Below the pieces are notes generated by a model that saw nothing but the letters and a program-made list of their open reading frames with translations, did not search any database and was not told the DNA's origin. Made by a program: the position numbers and the translations under genes. Below, in pieces: positions 16,593 through 24,642 of a stretch of 64,000 bases of DNA; within the stretch, counting starts at the first letter, position 1; every line of letters begins with the position of its first letter. The DNA comes from Aliihoeflea sp052435735. GTDB taxonomy: Bacteria > Pseudomonadota > Alphaproteobacteria > Rhizobiales > Rhizobiaceae. The stretch covers positions 124,001 through 188,000 of the forward strand of contig JBQVNB010000002.1 in the NCBI GenBank assembly GCA_052435735.1, given 5' to 3'.

Positions 16593-17111
16593 ATGACACG
16601 CAGACAGTTTCTCTACGGCAGCGCCGGCGCCATCGGCTTCGCAGCGCTCGGCGGCAGCCTTCTCTACCGGCTGATGCCCGGCCATGCGATGGCCGCCGCG
16701 GAAGGTACTTTCGAAGTGACGAAGACCGAGGCCGAATGGCGCTCGATCCTCTCCGACATGCAGTACCAGGTGCTGCGCGAAGAGGCGACCGAACGGGCTT
16801 TCACCAGCCCGCTGAACGACGAGAAGCGCGCCGGCATGTTCCACTGCGCGGGCTGCGATCTCGCGGTTTATTCTTCGGAAACGAAGTATGATTCCGGCAC
16901 CGGCTGGCCGAGTTTCTGGGAGGCCGAACCGAACGCGATCGGCACCAAGGAAGACAACACGCTGTTCATGACGCGCACCGAATGCCATTGCGCGCGCTGC
17001 GGCGGCCATATGGGTCATATTTTCGACGACGGTCCGCAGCCGACCGGCAAGCGCCACTGCATCAATGGCGTGGCAATGACCTTCAAGCCGCAGGCGGCAG
17101 TTGCCGGTTGA
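16593..17111 (+). CDS. msrB: Tat-exported peptide-methionine (R)-S-oxide reductase
   Basis: A 172-residue MsrB that repairs the R epimer of methionine sulfoxide. The catalytic Cys156 is in GKRHCINGVAM. Both zinc CxxC pairs are present: FHCAGC (Cys85, Cys88) and CARCGGHMGHIF (Cys133, Cys136). The N-terminus is a twin-arginine signal (TRRQFLYGSAGAIGFAALGG, residues 2-21), so the protein is exported folded to the periplasm, unlike the common cytoplasmic MsrB. The ATG at 16593 follows an AGGAG site and puts the twin-arginine motif at the very N-terminus. It lies behind the sigma/anti-sigma/fasciclin genes and is plausibly in that regulon. Confidence 0.93.
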   Translation: MTRRQFLYGSAGAIGFAALGGSLLYRLMPGHAMAAAEGTFEVTKTEAEWRSILSDMQYQVLREEATERAFTSPLNDEKRAGMFHCAGCDLAVYSSETKYDSGTGWPSFWEAEPNAIGTKEDNTLFMTRTECHCARCGGHMGHIFDDGPQPTGKRHCINGVAMTFKPQAAVAG

Positions 17112-17178
17112 CGACGTGACCCAACGGCTTGCCGCCGGTGGGTCTAGCCTCTAGCGCGAATCGCGTTATTGGCCCGTG

Positions 17179-18594
17179 ATGCTTCAATCCGCGCCCGCTC
17201 CGACGTCCATGTCCACCTGGCGCGGCGAAATCCGCGCCATGCTTCTGTTGGCCTGGCCGATGGTGCTCACCAATCTCGCCCAGACCGCGATGACGGCGAC
17301 GGACGTCATGATGATGGGGCGTGTCGGCCCCGCAGCCCTCGCGGCGGGCACGCTGGGATCAAACGTCTATTTCGCACCGATGATATTCGGCCTCGGCCTG
17401 ATCCTGGCGACGTCGCCGATGATGGCGCGCGAACTGGGGCGAAAATCGAGTTCGGTGCGCGACGTGCGCCGCACCGTCCGCCAGGGCATGTGGGTCGGCC
17501 TGTTCGTCGCGATCCCGATCTGGTTCCTGCTCTGGCAGACGGAGGCGATCCTCATCGCCATGGGTCAGGATGCCGATCTTTCGGCGCAGGCCGGTGCCTA
17601 TATGCGGACCCTGCAATGGGCCCTTTTGCCCTTCTACTGGTACATCGTGCTGCGCTCCTTCACCTCCGCCCTCGAGCGGCCCGGCTGGGCGATGGTCGTC
17701 ATGTTCATCGCGGTCTCGTTCAACGTCTTGGCGAACTGGGCGCTAATCTTCGGCAATCTGGGTTTTCCCGCGCTCGGCATCGTCGGCGCCGGCATCGCGA
17801 CCACCGCGTCGAGCACGCTGATGTTCGCCGGCATGGTTCTGGTGGTGACCATGGATCGCCGGTTCCGGCGCTACGCGATTTTCGGCCGCTTCTGGCGTGC
17901 GGACTGGCCGCGTTTCCGCGAACTCGTCCGGCTCGGCCTGCCCATCGCCGGCGTCCTGGCGCTCGAGGTTTCGGTGTTCAACGCCGCCGCGCTCCTCATG
18001 GGCCTGATCGATGCGATTTCGCTCGCCGCCCACGCGATCGCGATCCAGATCGCCTCGATCACCTTCATGGTCCCGATGGGACTTGGGCAGGCGGCGACGG
18101 TGCGCGTCGGCCGCGCCTTCGGGGCGAACGATCGCGACGGCATCACGCGCGCCGGTTGGACGGCCTTCGTTCTGGGCGTCGGCTTCATGGCGGTGGTGGC
18201 GCTGGTCATGCTGCTTGCGCCGCGCGCGCTGATCTGGGCCTTCATCGACATGGACGACCCGGTCAACCTGCCGGTCATCGAAATGGCGATCACCTTCCTG
18301 GCGCTCGCCGCCCTGTTCCAGATCGTCGATGGCGCGCAGGCCGTCGGCGGGGGAATGCTGCGCGGCCTTCACGACACGACCGTCCCGATGATCTATGCCG
18401 CGATCGGCTATTGGGCGATCGGCATGTCGCTCGGTGTGGCGCTGGCCTTCCCGCTCGGCTTCGACGGTATCGGGATCTGGATCGGCCTGTCGGTCGGGCT
18501 CGCGGTCGTCGCGGTGCTCTTCATCACCCGCTGGATGGGCCGCGAACGGTTCCTGCCTCAGCCGGCCCTGTCGCCCAGCACATCCTCGATATAA
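17179..18594 (+). CDS. MATE-family efflux transporter
   Basis: A 471-residue multidrug/toxin exporter with 12 membrane segments in two bundles. Family landmarks are LAWPMVLTNLAQTAMTATDV in helix 1, GLGLILATSPMMARELGRK, RLGLPIAGVLALEVSVFNAA at the start of the second bundle, and FMVPMGLGQAATVRVGRAFG. It is of the NorM/MATE type, exchanging cations for drugs or metabolites. The start may be the GTG at 17176, the adjacent ATG at 17179 (used here) or an internal ATG 14 codons on. Its last 37 bases overlap the convergent AI-2E-family gene, the largest such overlap in the window. Confidence 0.92.
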   Translation: MLQSAPAPTSMSTWRGEIRAMLLLAWPMVLTNLAQTAMTATDVMMMGRVGPAALAAGTLGSNVYFAPMIFGLGLILATSPMMARELGRKSSSVRDVRRTVRQGMWVGLFVAIPIWFLLWQTEAILIAMGQDADLSAQAGAYMRTLQWALLPFYWYIVLRSFTSALERPGWAMVVMFIAVSFNVLANWALIFGNLGFPALGIVGAGIATTASSTLMFAGMVLVVTMDRRFRRYAIFGRFWRADWPRFRELVRLGLPIAGVLALEVSVFNAAALLMGLIDAISLAAHAIAIQIASITFMVPMGLGQAATVRVGRAFGANDRDGITRAGWTAFVLGVGFMAVVALVMLLAPRALIWAFIDMDDPVNLPVIEMAITFLALAALFQIVDGAQAVGGGMLRGLHDTTVPMIYAAIGYWAIGMSLGVALAFPLGFDGIGIWIGLSVGLAVVAVLFITRWMGRERFLPQPALSPSTSSI

Positions 18595-19685
18595 AGCCGC
18601 TTGACCAGCACCATCAGGACGGCCGCGAACGGCGTCGCCAGCATGATGCCGACGAAGCCGAACAAGAGCCCCATGATAACCAGCGACGCCATGATGAGCG
18701 CAGGCGGCAGGCTCACCGCCTGACGCTGGATCAGCGGCGTCAGGATGTTGCCTTCGAGGAACTGGACGACACAGTAGACGCCGAGCGCATAGCCGACCAC
18801 CCACCAGTCCTGCGACATGGCGACGAGGATGATGGGGATGCCGGCAAGAATGGGCCCAAGGACGGGAATGAAGTTGAGTACGCCAGCCGTCAGGCCGAGA
18901 AGAATGGCTCCCGGCATGCCGACGGCGGCAAGTGCGGCGTAGACGACCACGCCGATGATGCTCATCGTCACGAACTGGCCGATGAGCCAGAACCGCAGCG
19001 TGACACCGATCTCGTCGAGAACTTCGGCAAAGCGCGGCCTGCTCTCGATCGAGACGAGGCGCACGGCGCCGTCGCGATAGAGCTGCGGCTGTGCCGCCAG
19101 GAAAACGCCGACGACGAGGATCACGCCGATATTGCCGATGACGCCGAACGTCGTCGCGAATGCCGCCCGGACCTGCCCGAAGAGGCCCGACGGATCGGGC
19201 AGCCAGTCCGCGATGCCGTTCGATCGCGTCGACGTCTCGCCATTCCCGTTTCCGTCCTCGTCGATGTCCTGATCCGTAATCTCCGCCGTCACGACGTCGA
19301 CGACATTGTACTCCTGCAGCATCTGCTCGATGCCGCGGATTTCACGCTCCAGCGTGCGGATCAGGTCTGGCGTCTGCGAGACGGCGGTGACGCCGACGCT
19401 GGTGACGAAGCCGATCACGGCGGCACTGGTCAGGAAACACGAGATCGCGAGCCTGAAGCCGCGAGGGATCGGCATGAGTCGCCCGAGCCCGGTGGTGAAG
19501 GCATCGAGGAAGACCGCAAAGAGAATGCCGGCGAAGAGCAGCAGGAAGCCGCTCGAAGCGTAGATGATGAGGAACAGGCAAAGCCCGATCGCCAGAACGA
19601 CGCCTGCGACGGTCGCCGTTCGCCAGCCGAGCGAGGCGCGCGTCATTTTTCGGGCAGGCGTCGGAGGTCTTGCGATGTCGTCCAT
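18558..19685 (-). CDS. AI-2E-family (PerM-like) transporter
   Basis: A 375-residue membrane protein with about eight segments. Conserved blocks are SGFLLLFAGILFAVFLDAFT, FWLIGQFVTMSIIGVVVYAA, GVLNFIPVLGPILAGIPIIL and NILTPLIQRQAVSLPPALIM. Despite the family name, members include Na+/H+ antiporters and PerM-like permeases, so transport of autoinducer-2 should not be assumed. An acidic insert (TDQDIDEDGNGNGE) lies in the large soluble loop. The ATG at 19685 begins MDDIARPP; an in-frame ATG at 19745 is possible but adds unconserved residues and would approach the divergent arsR promoter. Confidence 0.87.
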   Translation of the reverse strand: MDDIARPPTPARKMTRASLGWRTATVAGVVLAIGLCLFLIIYASSGFLLLFAGILFAVFLDAFTTGLGRLMPIPRGFRLAISCFLTSAAVIGFVTSVGVTAVSQTPDLIRTLEREIRGIEQMLQEYNVVDVVTAEITDQDIDEDGNGNGETSTRSNGIADWLPDPSGLFGQVRAAFATTFGVIGNIGVILVVGVFLAAQPQLYRDGAVRLVSIESRPRFAEVLDEIGVTLRFWLIGQFVTMSIIGVVVYAALAAVGMPGAILLGLTAGVLNFIPVLGPILAGIPIILVAMSQDWWVVGYALGVYCVVQFLEGNILTPLIQRQAVSLPPALIMASLVIMGLLFGFVGIMLATPFAAVLMVLVKRLYIEDVLGDRAG

Positions 19686-19735
19686 ATCCGATGTCTCGCG
19701 TGTCGCGGCAGTCTTGTCCAGCCGCGATTGGCCGA

Positions 19736-19764
19736 TTGACACCATCCTCAATTCAAAATAGGCA
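19736..19764 (+). promoter_or_regulatory. Candidate arsR operon promoter
   Basis: A perfect -35 hexamer TTGACA (19736-19741) is followed by a 17-base spacer and a weak -10 (TAGGCA, 19759-19764). It sits 22 bases before the arsR start, with an AAGGA site at 19774-19778. A direct repeat GGATA...GGATA overlaps the leader, but no clean ArsR palindrome was seen. Confidence 0.45.
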
Positions 19765-19785
19765 TACATCGAGAAGGATAGATAT

Positions 19786-20118
19786 ATGGATAAGTTTCGA
19801 TCGTTGGCGGCCTTGGCCGCGCTCGGCCAGGAAACACGGCTCGATGTCTTTCGCCTTTTGGTGCGCGCGGGCACGGCAGGAATTCCCGCCGGCGAGATCG
19901 CGGAGCGGCTCGGGGCGGTGCAGAATACGATTTCGGCGCATCTGAAGATCCTGACGGCGGCCGGCCTCGTCCGGTCTCAGCGAGAAAGCCGTGTCATTCG
20001 TTATTTCGCCGACATGACAGGGTTTCGCGACCTGATGGCCTACCTCATGGAGGATTGCTGCCAGGGGGAGCCCGAAATCTGCCGGCCCGTCCTCGATGCC
20101 ATCGTGTGCAAGTGCTGA
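19786..20118 (+). CDS. arsR: ArsR-family arsenite-responsive repressor
   Basis: A 110-residue winged-helix repressor. The recognition region is about residues 33-62 (IPAGEIAERLGAVQNTISAH). It lacks the classical ELCVCDL metal site in the DNA-binding helix. Instead it has five cysteines at the C-terminus: Cys91, Cys92, Cys99, Cys108 and Cys110. The CC-x6-C spacing resembles the C-terminal As(III) site of the Acidithiobacillus ferrooxidans ArsR (Cys95, Cys96, Cys102). This supports arsenite sensing by an independently evolved site. It is the first gene of the ars operon and presumably represses it; 12 bases separate it from arsC. Confidence 0.92.
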   Translation: MDKFRSLAALAALGQETRLDVFRLLVRAGTAGIPAGEIAERLGAVQNTISAHLKILTAAGLVRSQRESRVIRYFADMTGFRDLMAYLMEDCCQGEPEICRPVLDAIVCKC

Positions 20119-20130
20119 AGGAGGGATGAG

Positions 20131-20640
20131 ATGACCGGCCGATCCTACAATGTCCTGTTTCTGTGTACGGCGAACTCGGCCCGCTCCATTCTCGCCGAAG
20201 CGATCCTCAACACTCTGGGCGGCGACCGCTTCCGCGCCTATTCGGCCGGATCGTACCCGCGCGGCACGGTTCACCCCTACGCGCTCGACCTACTTTCGAG
20301 CATGAAGATCGACACCGGCTTCGCACGCTCCAAGAGCTGGGACGAATTCGCAGAGCGCGGCGCGCCGCAGATGGATTTCATCTTCACGGTCTGCGACGAC
20401 GCGGCCGGGGAGACATGCCCGATATGGCCCGGTCACCCGATGACGGCGCATTGGGGCGTGCCCGACCCGGCACGCGCGGACGGCACCGAAGCGGAGCGGC
20501 ACCTCGCCTTCGCCGAAGCGTACCGCATGCTGGCAAACCGCATATCGGTCTTCACCGCACTTCCTCTCGAGGCTGTCGACCGGCTTGCGCTGAAGCGCCG
20601 ACTGGACGAAATCGGCCAAAGCGGCGACGCGCTCGCCTGA
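20131..20640 (+). CDS. arsC: Arsenate reductase, low-molecular-weight phosphatase type
   Basis: A 169-residue protein with the LMW-phosphatase P-loop CTANSARS (nucleophile Cys12, Arg18) and the general-acid region VPDP near residue 112. Two further cysteines, Cys88 and Cys96 in FTVCDDAAGETCPIWPG, occupy the place of the Cys82/Cys89 redox pair of thioredoxin-coupled ArsC, with one residue more between them. It reduces arsenate to arsenite for export. A second, unrelated arsenate reductase lies two genes downstream. The ATG follows a GGAGGG site. Confidence 0.9.
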   Translation: MTGRSYNVLFLCTANSARSILAEAILNTLGGDRFRAYSAGSYPRGTVHPYALDLLSSMKIDTGFARSKSWDEFAERGAPQMDFIFTVCDDAAGETCPIWPGHPMTAHWGVPDPARADGTEAERHLAFAEAYRMLANRISVFTALPLEAVDRLALKRRLDEIGQSGDALA

Positions 20641-20652
20641 ACGGATTTCCTT

Positions 20653-21720
20653 ATGACGCATGAGAGTTTGAGCGTACCGGCGCCCGCGGGCATCGGCTTT
20701 TTCGAAAAGTGGCTGTCCGCCTGGATCGCGGCAGCAATCGTCGCCGGCATTGTCCTCGGCGCCGTTGCGCCCGGCCTCGTCGGCGCGCTCGCGGGTCTTG
20801 AGATCGCCTCCGTCAATCTGCCTGTCGCCATTCTTATCTGGGCGATGGTGTTCCCGATGATGGTGAACGTCGATTTCGCCAGCCTGCGCCATGTCGGCGA
20901 CAAGCCGAAGGGCCTGGTGCTGACCGTCGTCGTCAACTGGCTGGTGAAGCCCTTCACCATGGCGGCCCTGGCCGTTCTGTTCTTCGAATATCTCTTCGCG
21001 CCGCTTATCGACCCGGCCGACGCCCAGCAATATATCGCCGGCCTGATCCTGCTCGGCGCCGCGCCCTGCACGGCGATGGTGTTCGTCTGGAGCCAGATGA
21101 CGCGCGGCGACCCGAACTACACGCTGGTTCAGGTCTCGGTGAACGACATCATCATGGTCTTCGCCTTCGCCCCGATCGTCGCGCTGCTCCTGGGCGTCAC
21201 CGACATCGTGGTGCCGTGGGAAACACTGCTCCTGTCGGTAGCGCTCTACATCGTCATCCCGCTCGTGGCCGGCGCACTCGTGCGTGCCTGCCTGATCGGC
21301 CGGGCCAATGGCCGGGGCGGCGAGGCGGCGGTCTCCGCGTTCACGGCAAAGCTGAAGCCGGCCTCGGTCGTCGGCCTGATCGCGACGGTCGTCCTCCTCT
21401 TCGCCTTCCAGGGCAATGTGATCCTTGCCAATCCGCTGGTCATCGTCCTGATCGCGATTCCGCTCCTGATCCAGTCCTACGGCATCTTCTTCCTCGCCTA
21501 TTTCGCCGCGCGCGCCTGGAAGGTGCCGTTCAACGTCGCCGCGCCCTGCGCGCTGATCGGTACGTCCAACTTCTTCGAACTCGCCGTGGCGGTCGCCATC
21601 GGCCTGTTCGGCCTGAATTCGGGTGCGGCACTCGCGACCGTCGTCGGCGTTCTGGTCGAGGTGCCGGTGATGCTGTCGCTGGTCGCCTTCGCCAACCGAA
21701 CCCGCCACTGGTTTGCGTAA
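20653..21720 (+). CDS. acr3: ACR3-family arsenite efflux permease
   Basis: A 355-residue inner-membrane protein with ten membrane segments. The essential cysteine lies in the conserved LLGAAPCTAMVFVWSQMTRG. Other family blocks are INLPVAILIWAMVFPMMVNV-like (here SVNLPVAILIWAMVFPMMVN), NWLVKPFTMAALAVLF and IGTSNFFELAVAVAIGLFG. It exports arsenite using the proton motive force, without an ArsA ATPase (none is present here). It starts 12 bases after arsC and ends 10 bases before the second arsenate reductase. Confidence 0.95.
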   Translation: MTHESLSVPAPAGIGFFEKWLSAWIAAAIVAGIVLGAVAPGLVGALAGLEIASVNLPVAILIWAMVFPMMVNVDFASLRHVGDKPKGLVLTVVVNWLVKPFTMAALAVLFFEYLFAPLIDPADAQQYIAGLILLGAAPCTAMVFVWSQMTRGDPNYTLVQVSVNDIIMVFAFAPIVALLLGVTDIVVPWETLLLSVALYIVIPLVAGALVRACLIGRANGRGGEAAVSAFTAKLKPASVVGLIATVVLLFAFQGNVILANPLVIVLIAIPLLIQSYGIFFLAYFAARAWKVPFNVAAPCALIGTSNFFELAVAVAIGLFGLNSGAALATVVGVLVEVPVMLSLVAFANRTRHWFA

Positions 21721-21730
21721 GGAGCCTGCA

Positions 21731-22135
21731 ATGACCGTCACGATCTACCACAATCCCGCCTGCGGGACCTCGCGCAACACGCTGGAGATGATCCGCGCCT
21801 CGGGCGAGGAGCCTGTCGTCGTCGAGTATCTGAAGACGCCGCCGTCGCGTGAGCGCCTCGTCGAACTGATCGACGCGATGGGCTTGTCGCCGCGCGAACT
21901 CCTGCGCGAGAAGGGCACGCCCTACGGCGAGCTCGGCCTCGCCGAAGACCGATGGAGCGATGGCGAACTCGTCGACTTCATGCTCGCGCATCCGATCCTG
22001 ATCAACCGCCCCATCGTCGAGACGCCGAAAGGAACCCGCCTTTGCCGGCCATCCGAACGCGTGCTCGATATCCTGCCAAGCCCGCTCGCCGAGGATTTCG
22101 TCAAGGAGGACGGCGAGGTCGTAAAGGCGGGCTGA
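21731..22135 (+). CDS. arsC: Arsenate reductase, glutaredoxin-coupled type
   Basis: A 134-residue ArsC of the thioredoxin-fold (E. coli R773) type. The catalytic Cys11 is in YHNPACGTSRNTLEMI, and the substrate arginines lie in LINRPIVETPKGTRLCRPSE. It is unrelated in fold to the LMW-type ArsC upstream and draws electrons from glutathione/glutaredoxin instead of thioredoxin. The ATG at 21731 follows AAGGAG; an upstream in-frame start at 21713 lies inside acr3. Carrying both types in one operon allows arsenate reduction with either thiol pool. Confidence 0.93.
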   Translation: MTVTIYHNPACGTSRNTLEMIRASGEEPVVVEYLKTPPSRERLVELIDAMGLSPRELLREKGTPYGELGLAEDRWSDGELVDFMLAHPILINRPIVETPKGTRLCRPSERVLDILPSPLAEDFVKEDGEVVKAG

Positions 22136-22136
22136 C

Positions 22137-22847
22137 ATGACCGACTTTCCAGCCTTGCGCCCCGACGCATTCCGCCCGATCGACCGTGAAGTACTCTTTG
22201 CGCAGGACCATGCGACGCATAAGCCGCGTGTCCTGATGCTTTACGGCTCGCTGCGCGACCGCTCCTATTCGCGGTTCCTGACCCTCGAAGCTGCGCGCCT
22301 TCTCGAAGCGTTGGGCGCCGAGGTGAAGATTTTCGACCCGCGCGGGCTTCCCTTGCCAGACGCCGACAGTGCCGACCACGCGAAGGTTCGCGAACTGCGC
22401 GAATTGTCCATGTGGTCCGAAGCGCATGTCTGGTGTTCGCCCGAACGCCATGGAGCCATGACCGGCGTCATGAAGGCCCAGATCGACTGGCTGCCGCTCT
22501 CGCTGGGTGGCATGCGGCCGACGCAGGGCCGCACGCTCGCGCTGATGCAGGTCTGCGGCGGCTCGCAAAGCTTCAACGCGCTCAACCAGTTGCGCATCCT
22601 CGGCCGTTGGATGCGAATGGTTACGATTCCCAACCAGTCCTCCGTTGCCAAGGCGTTCAACGAGTTCGACGATGCCGGCCGCATGCGCCCGTCCTCCTAT
22701 TACGACCGGGTCGTCGACGTGATGGAGGAACTGGTTAAATTCACGCTTCTCCTGCGCGGTCGCTCGGACTATCTCACCGACCGGTATTCCGAACGCGTCG
22801 AGACGGTTGAAGAGGTGTCACGGCGCGTCAACCAGAGCGCGATCTGA
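22137..22847 (+). CDS. arsH: ArsH NADPH:FMN oxidoreductase
   Basis: A 236-residue flavodoxin-like protein. The FMN-phosphate loop is YGSLRDRSYSRFLTLEAARL, and the later blocks SPERHGAMTGVMKAQIDWLP, RPTQGRTLALMQVCGGSQSF and RMVTIPNQSSVAKAFNEFDD are standard for ArsH. Known ArsH proteins oxidise trivalent methylarsenicals to the less toxic pentavalent forms with NADPH and FMN. This gene therefore extends the operon from inorganic to organic arsenic. It starts one base after the preceding stop and is the last gene of the operon. The 255-base gap downstream shows no clear hairpin terminator. Confidence 0.95.
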   Translation: MTDFPALRPDAFRPIDREVLFAQDHATHKPRVLMLYGSLRDRSYSRFLTLEAARLLEALGAEVKIFDPRGLPLPDADSADHAKVRELRELSMWSEAHVWCSPERHGAMTGVMKAQIDWLPLSLGGMRPTQGRTLALMQVCGGSQSFNALNQLRILGRWMRMVTIPNQSSVAKAFNEFDDAGRMRPSSYYDRVVDVMEELVKFTLLLRGRSDYLTDRYSERVETVEEVSRRVNQSAI

Positions 22848-23102
22848 CCAATGGTCACTGCGAAAAGAATCTTAGACTTAAGTCGTAGAATTCGCGCTTG
22901 CGAAGGCTGAAACGACTGATTTTGCAAGGCTTTGTGCGGTGCAAGGCAGCGTATTTCTACGAACTTGCATCTGCCGCGCCGGCGTGCATTCATGCGGCAA
23001 CGACAAGCGCCTGGACCAAGGGCGGTGCGATGGTGGGCCATGGGAGAGCCCGGCAACAAACCACGCAACGCTCGCACGGGTGCCGAGGAGGAACATATAC
23101 GC

Positions 23103-23858
23103 ATGACTGACAGTATCATTCTGTCGGCGCGCGACCTGACGAAGGAGTTCAAGGGCTTCTTCGCCGTGGAAGGCGTCGATCTGAGCGTGAAGCGGGGCAC
23201 GATTCACGCGCTCATCGGTCCCAACGGGGCCGGCAAGACCACTTGCTTCAATCTCCTGACCAAGTTCCTGTCGCCCTCGCGCGGCCAGATCACCTACAAG
23301 GGTGAGGACATCACCTCAATGTCGCCGGCCGACATCGCGCGGCTGGGTCTGGTTCGCTCGTTCCAGATTTCTGCGGTGTTTCCGAACCTGACGGCGATGG
23401 AGAACGTCCGCATCGCGCTGCAGCGCAAACGCGGCGACTCGTATGATTTCTGGCGCTCCGAGAAAGTCCTGACGGACTATGACGACCGCGCCCACGAGCT
23501 TCTGGCCGATGTCGGCCTTTCCGAATTCGCCGATACGTTCGCCGGCGAACTCTCCTACGGTCGCAAGCGCGCGCTTGAAATCGCGACGACACTCGCGCTC
23601 GATCCCGAGATGCTGCTTCTCGACGAGCCGATGGCCGGCATGGGCCATGAGGACGTCGAGCGTATCGCGGCGCTGATCAAGCGCATCTCGGCCAACCGCA
23701 CGGTGCTGATGGTCGAGCACAATCTGTCGGTCGTCGCCTCGCTTTCGGACACGATCACGGTTCTCGCCCGCGGCAAGGTGCTTGCCGAAGGCGACTACGC
23801 CACCGTTTCCAAGGACCCGCGCGTGGTCGAAGCCTATATCGGAGCCGGCCATGCATGA
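23103..23858 (+). CDS. HAAT-family ABC transporter ATPase (LivG-like)
   Basis: A 251-residue ATPase with Walker A GPNGAGKTT, a LivG-type signature LSYGRKRALEIA in place of LSGGQ, Walker B LLLDEPMAGM and the switch His in MVEHNLSVV. The start at the ATG 23103 was chosen because family sequence begins there; the frame is open further upstream. LivG-type ATPases lack a long C-terminal extension, as here. First gene of the importer operon; its last eight bases overlap the second ATPase gene. A 255-base leader without ORFs precedes it and presumably holds the promoter. Confidence 0.93.
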   Translation: MTDSIILSARDLTKEFKGFFAVEGVDLSVKRGTIHALIGPNGAGKTTCFNLLTKFLSPSRGQITYKGEDITSMSPADIARLGLVRSFQISAVFPNLTAMENVRIALQRKRGDSYDFWRSEKVLTDYDDRAHELLADVGLSEFADTFAGELSYGRKRALEIATTLALDPEMLLLDEPMAGMGHEDVERIAALIKRISANRTVLMVEHNLSVVASLSDTITVLARGKVLAEGDYATVSKDPRVVEAYIGAGHA

Positions 23859-24597
23859 TGCAGCCCAGGCCGCAAAGCCCGCGGCACAGTCGGCCTCCGC
23901 GCCGCTTCTTGCCGTCCGCGATCTCAATGCCTGGTACGGCGAAAGCCATGCCTTGCACGGCATCAATTTCGACGTGAAGCCGGGCGAAGTTGTCACGCTC
24001 CTGGGCCGCAACGGCGCCGGCAAGACCACAACGCTGAAGGCGATCATGGGCATCCTGCCCAAGCGCACCGGATCGGTGACCTTCGAGGGCCGCGAGACGA
24101 TCAAGCTGCCCGCACGCACCATCGCGCGCGCCGGCATCGCCTATTGCCCCGAAGAGCGCGGCATCTTCTCCTCACTCTCGGTCGAGGAGAATTTGATGCT
24201 GCCGCCGCAGGTCAAGACCGGCGGCATGACGGTCGATCGCATCTTCGAGCTGTTCCCGAACCTGAAGGAGCGCCTGAACTCGCAGGGCACCAAGCTGTCC
24301 GGCGGCGAGCAGCAGATGCTGGCGATCGGGCGCATCCTGCGGACCGGCGCCAAGACGTTGCTGCTCGACGAGCCGACCGAGGGCCTTGCCCCGGTCATCA
24401 TCCAGCAGATCGGCAAGACCATCGCGCGGCTGAAGCAGGAGGGCTTCACCATCGTTCTGGTCGAGCAGAACTTCCGGTTCGCCTCGACCGTCGCGGACCG
24501 CCATTTCGTCGTCGAGCAGGGCAAGGTCGTCGACCAGATCCTGAACGACGAACTCGATGCCAACATCGAGAAACTGCACGCCTATCTGGGCGTCTGA
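23851..24597 (+). CDS. HAAT-family ABC transporter ATPase (LivF-like)
   Basis: A 248-residue ATPase of the LivF type: Walker A GRNGAGKTT, signature LSGGEQQMLAIGRIL, Walker B LLLDEPTEGLAP and switch VEQNFRFA. A 19-residue Ala-rich N-terminal extension precedes the domain. It pairs with the LivG-like subunit to form a heterodimeric motor. The ATG at 23851 overlaps the end of the upstream gene by eight bases. It is followed 45 bases on by the binding-protein gene. Confidence 0.93.
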   Translation: MHDAAQAAKPAAQSASAPLLAVRDLNAWYGESHALHGINFDVKPGEVVTLLGRNGAGKTTTLKAIMGILPKRTGSVTFEGRETIKLPARTIARAGIAYCPEERGIFSSLSVEENLMLPPQVKTGGMTVDRIFELFPNLKERLNSQGTKLSGGEQQMLAIGRILRTGAKTLLLDEPTEGLAPVIIQQIGKTIARLKQEGFTIVLVEQNFRFASTVADRHFVVEQGKVVDQILNDELDANIEKLHAYLGV

Positions 24598-24642
24598 CTG
24601 AGGAAAGGCGCTCATAAGCGTCGCATGTGGAGGAGTGAGGAC

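Noticed and set aside
18558..19685. AI-2E family name taken as evidence for quorum sensing
   Set aside because: Members include antiporters and permeases of other substrates, and no luxS or lsr-like gene is in the window.
17169..19739. An 856-codon plus-strand ORF across the MATE and AI-2E genes
   Set aside because: It shadows MATE in another frame and is antisense to the AI-2E gene; composition is low-complexity and no family is matched.
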